In this document: positions 1 to 5,930 of the stretch, one piece after another
Numbering within the stretch: position 1 is the stretch's first letter
Layout of the letters: each line of letters starts with the position of its first letter
Origin: JBBDSH01 sp040905045
GTDB taxonomy: Bacteria; Pseudomonadota; Gammaproteobacteria; Eutrophobiales; Eutrophobiaceae
Assembly: GCA_040905045.1 (NCBI GenBank)
Contig: JBBDSH010000017.1
Span: 1-11,199, forward strand
Direction: 5' to 3'
Length of the DNA: 11,199 bases
Translations under genes and position numbers: made by a program
Notes under the pieces: generated by a model
The model's input: only the letters and a program-made list of their open reading frames with translations
The model's database searches: none
What the model was told of the DNA's origin: nothing

Positions 1-13
1 CGCCAACAACGCG

Positions 14-37
14 CCCCGGATCACGTCCGGGACAGGC
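14..37. repeat. GC-rich palindromic repeat, single copy
   Basis: An imperfect dyad with arms CCCGGA (15-20) and TCCGGG (26-31) around TCACG, followed by ACAGGC. The same core (CCCCGGATCA, then TCCGGGGCAGGC) reappears, split by extra bases, inside the repeat cluster at 1188-1235. It therefore looks like a dispersed intergenic repeat of this genome. No gene is convincing between 1 and 322; besides this element the stretch holds a GCG run (about 200-211) and the promoter of the next gene. Confidence 0.5.
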
Positions 38-211
38 TTCCGGCATGATATTTTTTGTTATTTTTCAGGGAAACTGCAAATGTACAGGCAGATGAAACTT
101 CCTGTCAGTTTCCTCCTCCACTTCCTGATCACCCATATAATAAATTTCATCTGATTCCGATTTTTCCGCCCCGGCAAGCAGAAAATTTTCCTCATTAGCG
201 GCGGCGGCGGG

Positions 212-240
212 CTGACCCGTCTCTCTGCCCCGTATATAAT
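212..240 (+). promoter_or_regulatory. Sigma70-type promoter of the Popeye-like gene
   Basis: A perfect -10 hexamer TATAAT lies at 235-240, with CTGACC (4 of 6 matches to TTGACA) at 212-217, spaced 17 bp. Transcription would start near 247 and give a leader of about 75 nt before the ATG at 323. No operator-like dyad is evident next to it. Confidence 0.5.
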
Positions 241-322
241 CATCGCTTCATATTACTTCCTGCCGCTGTGCCGACGCCGCGGGTTTTTCAGTCGTATCCG
301 CAACGATATAAAGGAATCGATT

Positions 323-997
323 ATGACGATGACCATGACGCATCTGTTTGCAATGGGGAATCTCCTCTACTGCTTTTCCTATCTGGTACGGGACATCCTC
401 TGGCTGCGGCTGCTGGCGATCCTGGCGGCGGCCAGCAGCCTGCCCTATTTTTACCTGCAACCCGAGCCCCTGTTCTGGCCGATTTTCTGGCAGAGTTCGT
501 TTCTGCTCATCAATCTGGTCCATGCCGGGTTTCTGATGTACGAGCGCATGCCGGTGGCCATGTCGGAGAAGGAAAGCCGCCTGCGAACACTGGCCTTCCG
601 GACGCTGACTGATCGTGAACTGCTGCGCGTCAGTCAGTCAGCGACGTGGTATACGGCGGAGCCGGGAGAAGTACTACTGCAAAAAGGCGAAATCAGCACG
701 CGCCTGATCCTGGTATTCCATGGTGTGCTGGAGGTCCGGGACGATGCCCGCCGCCTGGCTCATCTCATGGATGGCCAGTTCGCCGGCGAGATGAGCCTGA
801 TCTCGGGGAAACCCCACAGTGCCGACGTAGTGGCAGGTGAACGGACAGAATATCTTGTCTGGGATATGGGTACACTTTCCAGACTCTGGCAGCGCAATCC
901 GAATATCAAGAGAGTCTTCGATACCCTGATCGGACTGGATATAGTGGAAAAACTCAGCGATGCGCCGCAGTACACGAGGCTGGATAGCAACCACTGA
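323..997 (+). CDS. Popeye-like membrane protein with cyclic-nucleotide-binding fold
   Basis: 224 aa. The hydrophobic N-terminal third (about residues 8-72) can form three membrane helices. It is followed by a soluble domain (about 85-205) with the cNMP-binding beta-roll: a GEVLLQKGE turn at 115-123, a glycine turn HGVLEV at 133-138, and a phosphate-binding-cassette-like stretch from F153 through GEMSL to A167. Three short N-terminal helices plus one cNMP fold, without channel or DNA-binding domain, is the architecture of Popeye (POPDC) proteins, which have bacterial relatives. The arginine that normally contacts the cyclic phosphate (PRxA) appears replaced by H165 (PHSA), so ligand binding is uncertain. 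The start is supported by AAGGA at 311-315, 7 nt before the ATG. It is a single-gene unit convergent with the Tat-exported reductase-like gene. The fold is fairly sure; the ligand and role are unknown. Confidence 0.8.
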   Translation: MTMTMTHLFAMGNLLYCFSYLVRDILWLRLLAILAAASSLPYFYLQPEPLFWPIFWQSSFLLINLVHAGFLMYERMPVAMSEKESRLRTLAFRTLTDRELLRVSQSATWYTAEPGEVLLQKGEISTRLILVFHGVLEVRDDARRLAHLMDGQFAGEMSLISGKPHSADVVAGERTEYLVWDMGTLSRLWQRNPNIKRVFDTLIGLDIVEKLSDAPQYTRLDSNH

Positions 998-1014
998 ATA
1001 TTCAGGCATAGTTG

Positions 1015-1099
1015 TTCGCGCCGGGGTCGGCGCTCCCACAAGCAAGGTTTAACTCCGGTGTGGAACGGAGCTTGTGGGAGGCCCGACCACGGGCCGAAG
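1015..1099. repeat. REP/BIME pair, copy 1
   Basis: Two oppositely oriented palindromic units: 1015-1040 (TTCGCGCCGGGGTCGGCGCT then CCCACA) and 1073-1099 (TGTGGGAGGCCCGACCACGG then GCCGAAG). They are joined by a linker whose sequence recurs in the other pairs (CAAGCAAGGTTTAACTCC). This is the arrangement of bacterial interspersed mosaic elements. It lies between two convergent gene ends and could act as a transcription or mRNA-end barrier; no U-tract terminator is seen. Confidence 0.7.
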
Positions 1100-1116
1100 G
1101 TTCAAGGTGCATTTGA

Positions 1117-1246
1117 TTCGCGGCGGGGTCGCCGCTCCTACAATCAGGGTTCCACTACGGGGCAAACGAAGCTTGTGGGAGGCCCGACCCCGGATCAAGC
1201 CTGCCCCGGCCGAAGAGCCGGGGTCCGGGGCAGGCCCCGGGCCGAA
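1117..1246. repeat. REP/BIME pair, copy 2, second unit interrupted
   Basis: Unit one at 1117-1142 (TTCGCGGCGGGGTCGCCGCT then CCTACA) is a clean palindrome. The facing unit begins at 1174 (TGTGGGAGGCCCGACCCCGG) and finishes at 1241-1246 (GCCGAA), with 47 extra bases between. Joining the two parts gives exactly the reverse complement of the unit at 6147-6173 apart from the T(G/A)GGAG edge. The linker resembles those of the other pairs. The cluster fills the convergent gap between 997 and 1254. Confidence 0.7.
1194..1240. repeat. 47-bp palindromic insertion inside a REP unit
   Basis: The insert is flanked by CCCCGG on both sides (1188-1193 before it, and 1235-1240 as its last six bases), like a 6-bp duplication. 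It contains a perfect 11-bp stem, 1199-1209 with 1225-1235. An alternative 7-bp stem, 1204-1210 with 1217-1223, has a 6-nt loop (CGAAGA); the two cannot form together. Its ends match the repeat seen at 14-37. Whether it arrived by insertion or by recombination between repeats cannot be told from one copy. Confidence 0.5.
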
Positions 1247-1253
1247 TTCATTA

Positions 1254-2156
1254 CTACAAACTGCGGATCAGGGCGGCCATGCGCTTGCGCTGTTGTTCAT
1301 CCGGCAATCGGCCGTAGGCGGCGCTTAAATTATCCCGGGCGTGCTCCGGGTTGGCGGTTTCGGTGAGGACGCAGTTGACCGCCGGATTGGCCAGGATCCA
1401 TTTCAGGGAAAACTGCGCCCAGCTGTCACAGTCGAAGTCGGCGGCCCAGTCGGGTAATCGTTTATCCTTGACGAGCTTGAAGTAATTGCCGTTGATGAAC
1501 GGCCGGTTGTTGATGACGGCAATGCCCCGCTCTTGCGCCAATGGCAGAATGCGATCATCGGCCTCCGGTTCCAGCATGGAATAGTTTACCTGGATGAAAT
1601 CCATGGTGCCGGTTTCCATGAGCACTTCCAGGGCGGGGAAATTCTCCCTGCCGATGAGCGCAACGCCGATGTAACGGGTATAGCCCTTTTCTTTCCATTC
1701 CCGCAGAAGCGGCCATTGGGTATTAATTCCCTCAAGGGTGGTAACGAATAACAGATCGAGAGCGTCCTTACCCTGCAGTTCCCGGGAACGGTTGACCTGT
1801 TCCAGATGGGAATCCCGATCACCGGTTTCGATATTGGTGCCCAGAAATAATTTATCACGCAGGCCTTCCGCTTCCATGATCCGGCCCAGGACCTCCGTGC
1901 TGCGGCCGAGGGTGTCGATAACTCTGCCGCCGTGTTCCACCAGGATGCGGACGATGGTACGCGAGGTGGCGTAGTCGCCGCTGCGAAAGGCCCGGGAATT
2001 GCCCAGTCCGATGACGGGCAAGGCCTCGCCGGTGGCCGGGATCGGCCGCGTCGGCATGGCTTCCCGCGCCAATGCCAGACCCGGCAGCGGCAGTTTCAGC
2101 GCCAGGCCGGCCGCGAACAGGTATTTCAGTGTTTCCCGTCTGGTGTATCCCGGCAT
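1254..2156 (-). CDS. Tat-exported aldo/keto-reductase-fold protein, probably catalytically degenerate
   Basis: 300 aa. The start at 2156 is chosen because AAGGAGGT lies just upstream (4 nt, TGAT, before the ATG); a longer reading frame to 2240 lacks this. The N-terminus has a twin-arginine signal (TRRETLKYL at 5-13) and a hydrophobic stretch ending near ALA 28-30, so export to the periplasm in folded form is likely. The rest follows the aldo/keto reductase (PF00248) pattern: VIDT at 79-82, EVLG at 88-91, QVNYSML at 189-195, GIAVI at 211-215, and a late AVNCVLTETANPEHARDNLS segment. Of the usual Asp-Tyr-Lys-His tetrad only D81 is evident. By position the others read S86, N108 and T139. It may be a non-enzymatic or altered-activity member. 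It is divergent from the ABM operon, with 172 bp between starts. Confidence 0.8.
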   Translation of the reverse strand: MPGYTRRETLKYLFAAGLALKLPLPGLALAREAMPTRPIPATGEALPVIGLGNSRAFRSGDYATSRTIVRILVEHGGRVIDTLGRSTEVLGRIMEAEGLRDKLFLGTNIETGDRDSHLEQVNRSRELQGKDALDLLFVTTLEGINTQWPLLREWKEKGYTRYIGVALIGRENFPALEVLMETGTMDFIQVNYSMLEPEADDRILPLAQERGIAVINNRPFINGNYFKLVKDKRLPDWAADFDCDSWAQFSLKWILANPAVNCVLTETANPEHARDNLSAAYGRLPDEQQRKRMAALIRSL

Positions 2157-2228
2157 ATCAACCTCCTTAATAATGTCAACAATCCCATTCTTGATAATCA
2201 GAACGCCGCTGTAAATACTAACCCGCAT

Positions 2229-2234
2229 ATTGTA
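2229..2234 (-). promoter_or_regulatory. Possible -10 element for the reductase-like gene
   Basis: Read on the minus strand this is TACAAT (5 of 6 to TATAAT), giving a start near 2222 and a leader of about 65 nt. No good -35 is present. The FNR-type box at 2261-2274 would be centred near -45, close to but not exactly at the class II activator position, so shared regulation is only a possibility. Confidence 0.3.
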
Positions 2235-2260
2235 CGGCAATCACCTGAAAAGTATCCCCC

Positions 2261-2301
2261 TTGACCTGCATCAATGTCATAATCCATCCCGCGATTATGA
2301 T
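2261..2301 (+). promoter_or_regulatory. FNR/ANR/DNR-type operator and -10 of the ABM-B12-GGDEF operon
   Basis: TTGAC-CTGC-ATCAA at 2261-2274 differs by one base from the FNR-family consensus TTGAT-N4-ATCAA. A TATGAT -10 hexamer (5 of 6) lies at 2296-2301, 21 bp after the box. The box is then centred about 41 bp before the predicted start near 2308, the classical position for class II activation by FNR/CRP-family regulators. No separate -35 is needed in that arrangement. FNR (oxygen) and DNR/NNR (NO) boxes cannot be told apart by sequence. The leader to the ATG at 2329 would be about 20 nt. Confidence 0.65.
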
Positions 2302-2328
2302 TCATTCTTGTGAAGCCGGAGATAATCC

Positions 2329-2628
2329 ATGTTTGTAGCCATGAGCAAATTTGTTGTCAAAAACGGCATGGCGGATGATGTGCTGGCGGCATTTCAGACA
2401 CGACCTCATCAGGTGGACAACGCCAGGGGATTTATCCGCATGGAAGTACTGAATCCACAGGAAAACCGGGACGAGTTCTGGCTCATTACCCACTGGGAAA
2501 CAAAGGATGACTTCAGCCGCTGGCACCGCAGCCATGAATACCGGGATTCCCACAAGGGTATACCCAAGGGACTGAAACTGGTACGGGGCGAAACGGAAAT
2601 CCGTTATTTCGATGTGATCGCGCGATAG
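2329..2628 (+). CDS. ABM / IsdG-like heme-monooxygenase-fold protein
   Basis: 99 aa, the usual length of a single antibiotic-biosynthesis-monooxygenase (ABM) domain; cytoplasmic, no signal peptide. It aligns by eye with staphylococcal IsdG-type heme-degrading enzymes: a start like VAxxxF..K.G, FQTR at 22-25, ARGFIRM at 32-38, then LITHWETKDDFSRWHRS at 52-68 and H75. In IsdG the catalytic set is Asn7, Trp67, His77. Here Trp (W65) and His (H75) are present with the same 10-residue spacing, but the Asn position is S6. Heme degradation is therefore plausible but not assured; a different small substrate is possible. The start is supported by GGAG at 2318-2321, 7 nt before the ATG. It is the first gene of the operon, 9 bp before the cobalamin-binding gene. 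Confidence 0.8.
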   Translation: MFVAMSKFVVKNGMADDVLAAFQTRPHQVDNARGFIRMEVLNPQENRDEFWLITHWETKDDFSRWHRSHEYRDSHKGIPKGLKLVRGETEIRYFDVIAR

Positions 2629-2637
2629 CCGGCCGGC

Positions 2638-3695
2638 ATGTCTGAAAACCCGAATACCAACCCACCTGCAAGTAAGCTTGCGGGTTTCCGGGAGATTTTC
2701 GACAACGAGGAACTCCTGGTCGATGCCATCTGCGAACGATTCTTCCGCGAACACCCGGATTACAATGAGCGGTTCCGGCAGATATGCCGGGAGGATACGG
2801 CGCACAACATCCGTTACCTGGCCTGCTCGGTGGAAAGCGGCAGTTTCGACCTGTTCCATTTTTATCTTTTATGGCTGCGCGAACTGCTGGAAAAACGTGA
2901 TATACCCGTTCAACATCTGACGGAATCACTGGCGTTGATGCGAAAGGAACTGGAACCCTGGCTGCAGGAGGAAGTGCTGGTCACGACGCGTGACTATCTG
3001 GAACGGGGCATGGAACTGCTGGAGATGCCCTGGTCCGAAATCCCCGCCACTGAAACCGAGCCGGAACTGAAGGAACCGGCAGCGCGTTATCTGGATCGAA
3101 TTCTGGCGGGTGATCGGCACGGCGCCGATCAATTCATTTCGGAACTCAGCGCGCAAGGACTGGGCTACGTGGATCTGATCGTGGATGTCATTCAGCCGGC
3201 CATGGTACAGACAGGCCGGCTGTGGCAGAGCAACGTCATCAGCGTCGCACAGAAACACCTGGCCACTGCCATCACCCATAATACGCTCGCCCGCTGCCTG
3301 ATGCTGGCCGAGCCCGGGGATCCCATCGCTTCTAGTGCTATTTTCGCCTGCGTCGAGGGCAATCAACACAGTCTCGGCCTGATGATCACATCCGACGCCT
3401 TTGAACTGGAGGGCTGGAAGACCCATTATCTGGGGGCGAACACACCGCAAAGCAGTCTCCTCCATTACATCCGCGAGACGGGACCCGACCTGGTGGGGCT
3501 GTCCATTTCCCTGCCCCAGCATATCCTCCAGGTCCGTGACCTGGTCGAAGCCGTACGCGGAGAAAAAATCGGCAAACAACCATTCATCCTGGTGGGCGGC
3601 CATCTCACCGAACAGCTTGCCCCCTGCTCTACGACTATGGCGCCGACGGGGTCTGCGGCAGCGTCCGCGACTGCCTGAGATACATGACACCATGA
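2638..3695 (+). CDS. Cobalamin-binding sensor-like protein, frameshifted near the 3' end
   Basis: As written the frame stops at 3678 (346 aa). After P329 it becomes a low-complexity tail. The -1 frame instead encodes LLYDYGADGVCGS...RYMTP, the expected last strand and helix of a B12-binding Rossmann domain, ending at TGA 3693-3695. One C missing from the C5 tract at 3620-3624 explains this; the restored protein is 352 aa. Domains: an alpha-helical region (about 15-130) that I do not recognise; a MetH/CarH-type cap (about 147-222) with W196 and K206-H207, the Wx9EH-like signature with K for E; and a B12 domain (about 233-352) with NQHSLG (242-247), where H244 would be the lower cobalt ligand (DxHxxG with N for D). 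This resembles CarH/LitR/AerR-type photosensory or regulatory B12 proteins rather than an enzyme. No DNA-binding domain is seen. It lacks a clear Shine-Dalgarno and sits 9 bp after the ABM gene, so it is probably translationally coupled. Confidence 0.8.
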
Positions 3696-4642
3696 AGATC
3701 ACCGATATTCTGCCCATACCAAAGCCTGTCCGGGATTTCACCGCCGTCGTCGTTGCCGTGATCGACCGGAAGGGCAAGGTACTCGGCGGCAACAAGGGCC
3801 TTAACTTCGTTTGCAACAGGAAGCCGGGAGAAGACCTGACCGGAACGGGGATCGCGGATCAGTTCATGCAGCCGCGTTTCGACACCCTTTTGCAGAAGGC
3901 GGGGGACGACGGCGGCATCATCTACGAGGGACTGATCAATATGGGTGATACGGACCAGTATCGATCATTAAACGGCACTGTCTATCGGGACAAGGATGGA
4001 TTCATCGTGCTGGCGGAGTTCGATGTGCGGGAACTGGAAAAACTGAATGAAACCGTTATCGAGATGCACAATGAAATGGCCTCCGTACAACGGGACCTGG
4101 TCCGGACCAATCGCAAACTGAAACGCAATGAAGCACACATCAAGGAACTGATGCGCCGGGATCCCCTGACGGAACTGCCCAACCGCCGCGCCTTCGATGA
4201 GCGCATGCAGTTTGAACTGGCGCGAACCCGGCGCGGCGGCAAGGGTTTCAGCCTGGCCGTCCTGGACATCGACCGTTTCAAGGCAGTCAACGACACCCAC
4301 GGCCATAATGCCGGCGATCAAATACTGAAGTTCTTCGCCAATCTGTTGTCGGTTGACATGAGTGATATCGATTTCTTCGCCCGCACCGGCGGCGAGGAAT
4401 TTGCCGTGATTTTTCCGGATACCGACGTCCAACAAGCGAGTGAAGTGGCCGAACGACTGCGCGGACTGCTGGCATCCAGCCCGGCGCCAGTGATCGATGC
4501 GCCGGTTACCGCCAGTTTCGGATTGACGGAATATGCCGGGGAAGAGGATACCGTGGAGTCGATCTTCGAACGCGCCGACCGTGCCATGTATGAATCCAAG
4601 GACAAGGGCCGCAACCGCGTCAGTATTTACCGGCCAGATTGA
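3692..4642 (+). CDS. PAS-like / GGDEF diguanylate cyclase
   Basis: 316 aa, soluble, probably making c-di-GMP from two GTP. A PAS-like sensory region (about 12-112) is followed by a helical linker with coiled-coil character (about 113-155) and a full GGDEF domain: DPLTELPNRR at 157-166, DIDRFK at 192-197, ND at 200-201, GHNAGD at 204-209, and the active loop GGEEF at 233-237. The catalytic residues are present, so activity is likely. The RxxD inhibitory site five residues before the GG reads SDID, so product inhibition through that site is not expected. The ATG is chosen over a much longer upstream frame because it forms an ATGA overlap with the restored end of the cobalamin-binding gene. That coupling suggests the B12 protein controls this enzyme. 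Its 3' end overlaps the convergent DUF2064 gene by 23 bp. Confidence 0.9.
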   Translation: MKITDILPIPKPVRDFTAVVVAVIDRKGKVLGGNKGLNFVCNRKPGEDLTGTGIADQFMQPRFDTLLQKAGDDGGIIYEGLINMGDTDQYRSLNGTVYRDKDGFIVLAEFDVRELEKLNETVIEMHNEMASVQRDLVRTNRKLKRNEAHIKELMRRDPLTELPNRRAFDERMQFELARTRRGGKGFSLAVLDIDRFKAVNDTHGHNAGDQILKFFANLLSVDMSDIDFFARTGGEEFAVIFPDTDVQQASEVAERLRGLLASSPAPVIDAPVTASFGLTEYAGEEDTVESIFERADRAMYESKDKGRNRVSIYRPD

Positions 4643-5261
4643 TGCGTGTCTCGAAGCGGCGGCGGTAACGGGCCACATCCCGCGGCCGGTCCACGTCCCA
4701 GTGTTCCGGCAATTCATAAACATTCATCCCGAGTCGTTGCAGGCGCTGCCGCATTTCCGCCAATACGTCACCCTGTCCCCATTTCATGTTATCGAACAGA
4801 CCACGGCATTCACGGGACAGACCGATGAGGTAGAAACCGCCGTCCTCCGCCGGGCCGAGCACAGCATCATTATCGGAGCATAGCCGTGTGCAGGCTGTTG
4901 CCAGATCCTCTCCGCTCAGTTCCGGTATATCGCAGCCCGCCAGCACAGCCGCCTTGTGATCCCGCAATATCTCGTGCAAGGCGTTGTCCATGCGCTCGCC
5001 AAGGTTCCGGCCCCGTTGCGGATGCAACGACACGCCGAATTCCTTCGCCAGTTCCACCAGCTGCGGGTGATTGATATCCGGCGTGCAGTACAGCCGGACA
5101 TTAATGCCTGAAGTTGCGGCCGTCGCCAATGTTTTGCGCAGCAATTCCAGATAGAGTTCCTTTGCTACGTCCTCGCCCAGGGCCGGGATCAGGCGCGTGT
5201 TGACACGTCCCGGTACGGGCGCCTTGGTGAAAATAATCAGAACACAGCCGTCAGTCTTCAT
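4620..5261 (-). CDS. TIGR04282-family (DUF2064) glycosyltransferase-like protein
   Basis: 213 aa, cytoplasmic, with the nucleotide-sugar-transferase-like fold of DUF2064. Diagnostic stretches: FTKAPVPGRVNTRL at 11-24 (the family normally has KTRL; here N21), NLGERM at 86-91, AGCDIPEL at 108-115, and GPAEDGGFYLIGL at 136-147. The end is HWDVDRPRDVARYR (187-200). Databases often name this family after arsenosugar biosynthesis, but no ArsM or radical-SAM partner is visible here, so the substrate is unknown. It starts inside the last codons of the upstream GT2 gene (11-bp overlap), as this pair usually does. Its 3' end overlaps that of the cyclase gene, so no terminator lies between the two convergent units. 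Confidence 0.85.
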   Translation of the reverse strand: MKTDGCVLIIFTKAPVPGRVNTRLIPALGEDVAKELYLELLRKTLATAATSGINVRLYCTPDINHPQLVELAKEFGVSLHPQRGRNLGERMDNALHEILRDHKAAVLAGCDIPELSGEDLATACTRLCSDNDAVLGPAEDGGFYLIGLSRECRGLFDNMKWGQGDVLAEMRQRLQRLGMNVYELPEHWDVDRPRDVARYRRRFETRINLAGKY

Positions 5262-5928
5262 ACCGGCGTGCCAGTTTCGCGGGTGAAACGCCGAGGAAAT
5301 ACATCAGCCGCAGCTTCCACATGGTCAGGATGGTGCGCAGGAGACCCTTCTCCTGCCAGCGGCGGCTGGAAGTGATGACCCGATGACGCAGGCAATGGGG
5401 CGGGCGCAGTTGTTTCAATGTTTTGCTCAGGGCGATGTCTTCCATGAGCGGGACAGCGGGAAAGCCGCCAACCCGATCAAACAGAGCGCGGCTGACAAAC
5501 ATGGCCTGATCGCCGGTAGCGATGCCGGTGACGCGGGAACGCAGGTTCATGGCGGTTTCCACCACCCGCAATAGCGGATGTTGGCCGGAAAGGCGCACAT
5601 CGAAGCGGCCCCAGAAGTAGCCTTCATCGGCACTGTGGATCAGCACGTCTTCCGCTTCCAGCGGCAGACGCGTATCCGCGTGCAGGAATAATAATATGTC
5701 GCCCTTCGCCACGGCCGCCCCTTCATTCATCTGGGCGGCACGGCCGCGTTCGCTGCCGGCCAGACAACGATCGCACAACGGTTCCGCCAGGGAAACCGTC
5801 TCATCACGGCTGCCGCCGTCAACGACAATCACTTCATGGCCGTTGCGTCGCAGCGGTTTCAGGGCCGTGAGGCAGTCCGTGATCTCATCGGCTTCGTTGA
5901 GGACGGGGATGATGATGGAGAGTTTCAT
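5251..5928 (-). CDS. TIGR04283-family GT2 glycosyltransferase
   Basis: 225 aa, a family-2 (GT-A fold) glycosyltransferase. Key parts: SIIIPVLNEADEI at 4-16, VVDGGSRDET at 35-44, the metal/nucleotide-binding HAD (the DxD-like motif) at 83-85, GDQAMFVSR at 139-147, MEDIALS at 162-168 with the likely catalytic ED, and a SSRRW motif at 187-191. A basic, hydrophobic C-terminal stretch (about 195-215) may associate with the membrane. It is commonly paired with TIGR04282 proteins, as here. The sugar donor and acceptor are not predictable. There is no Shine-Dalgarno: the start codon is preceded by 2 nt and then a tandem heptamer array that occupies the whole initiation region. Confidence 0.85.
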   Translation of the reverse strand: MKLSIIIPVLNEADEITDCLTALKPLRRNGHEVIVVDGGSRDETVSLAEPLCDRCLAGSERGRAAQMNEGAAVAKGDILLFLHADTRLPLEAEDVLIHSADEGYFWGRFDVRLSGQHPLLRVVETAMNLRSRVTGIATGDQAMFVSRALFDRVGGFPAVPLMEDIALSKTLKQLRPPHCLRHRVITSSRRWQEKGLLRTILTMWKLRLMYFLGVSPAKLARRYED

Positions 5929-5930
5929 AT

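Noticed and set aside
58..243. 61-codon minus-strand reading frame near the window start
   Set aside because: It runs antisense across the promoter of the Popeye-like gene, has no well-spaced ribosome-binding site and encodes a basic sequence with no recognisable pattern.
2192..2200. TGATAATCA dyad in the reductase leader
   Set aside because: A short one-base-spaced palindrome; it does not fit an FNR or CRP site and is easily expected by chance.
3619..3630. Programmed -1 ribosomal frameshift at the C tract
   Set aside because: No canonical X XXY YYZ slippery heptamer in frame and no obvious downstream stem; a simple C deletion is the more economical explanation, though not excluded.
3401..3691. 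Upstream extension of the GGDEF reading frame into the cobalamin-binding gene
   Set aside because: The translation there is an out-of-frame reading of the B12 domain; the ATG at 3692 with ATGA overlap is the natural start.
4620..5928. Arsenosugar biosynthesis locus
   Set aside because: Only the family names of the two glycosyltransferases point there; no arsenic methyltransferase, radical-SAM partner or ars regulator is visible in the window.
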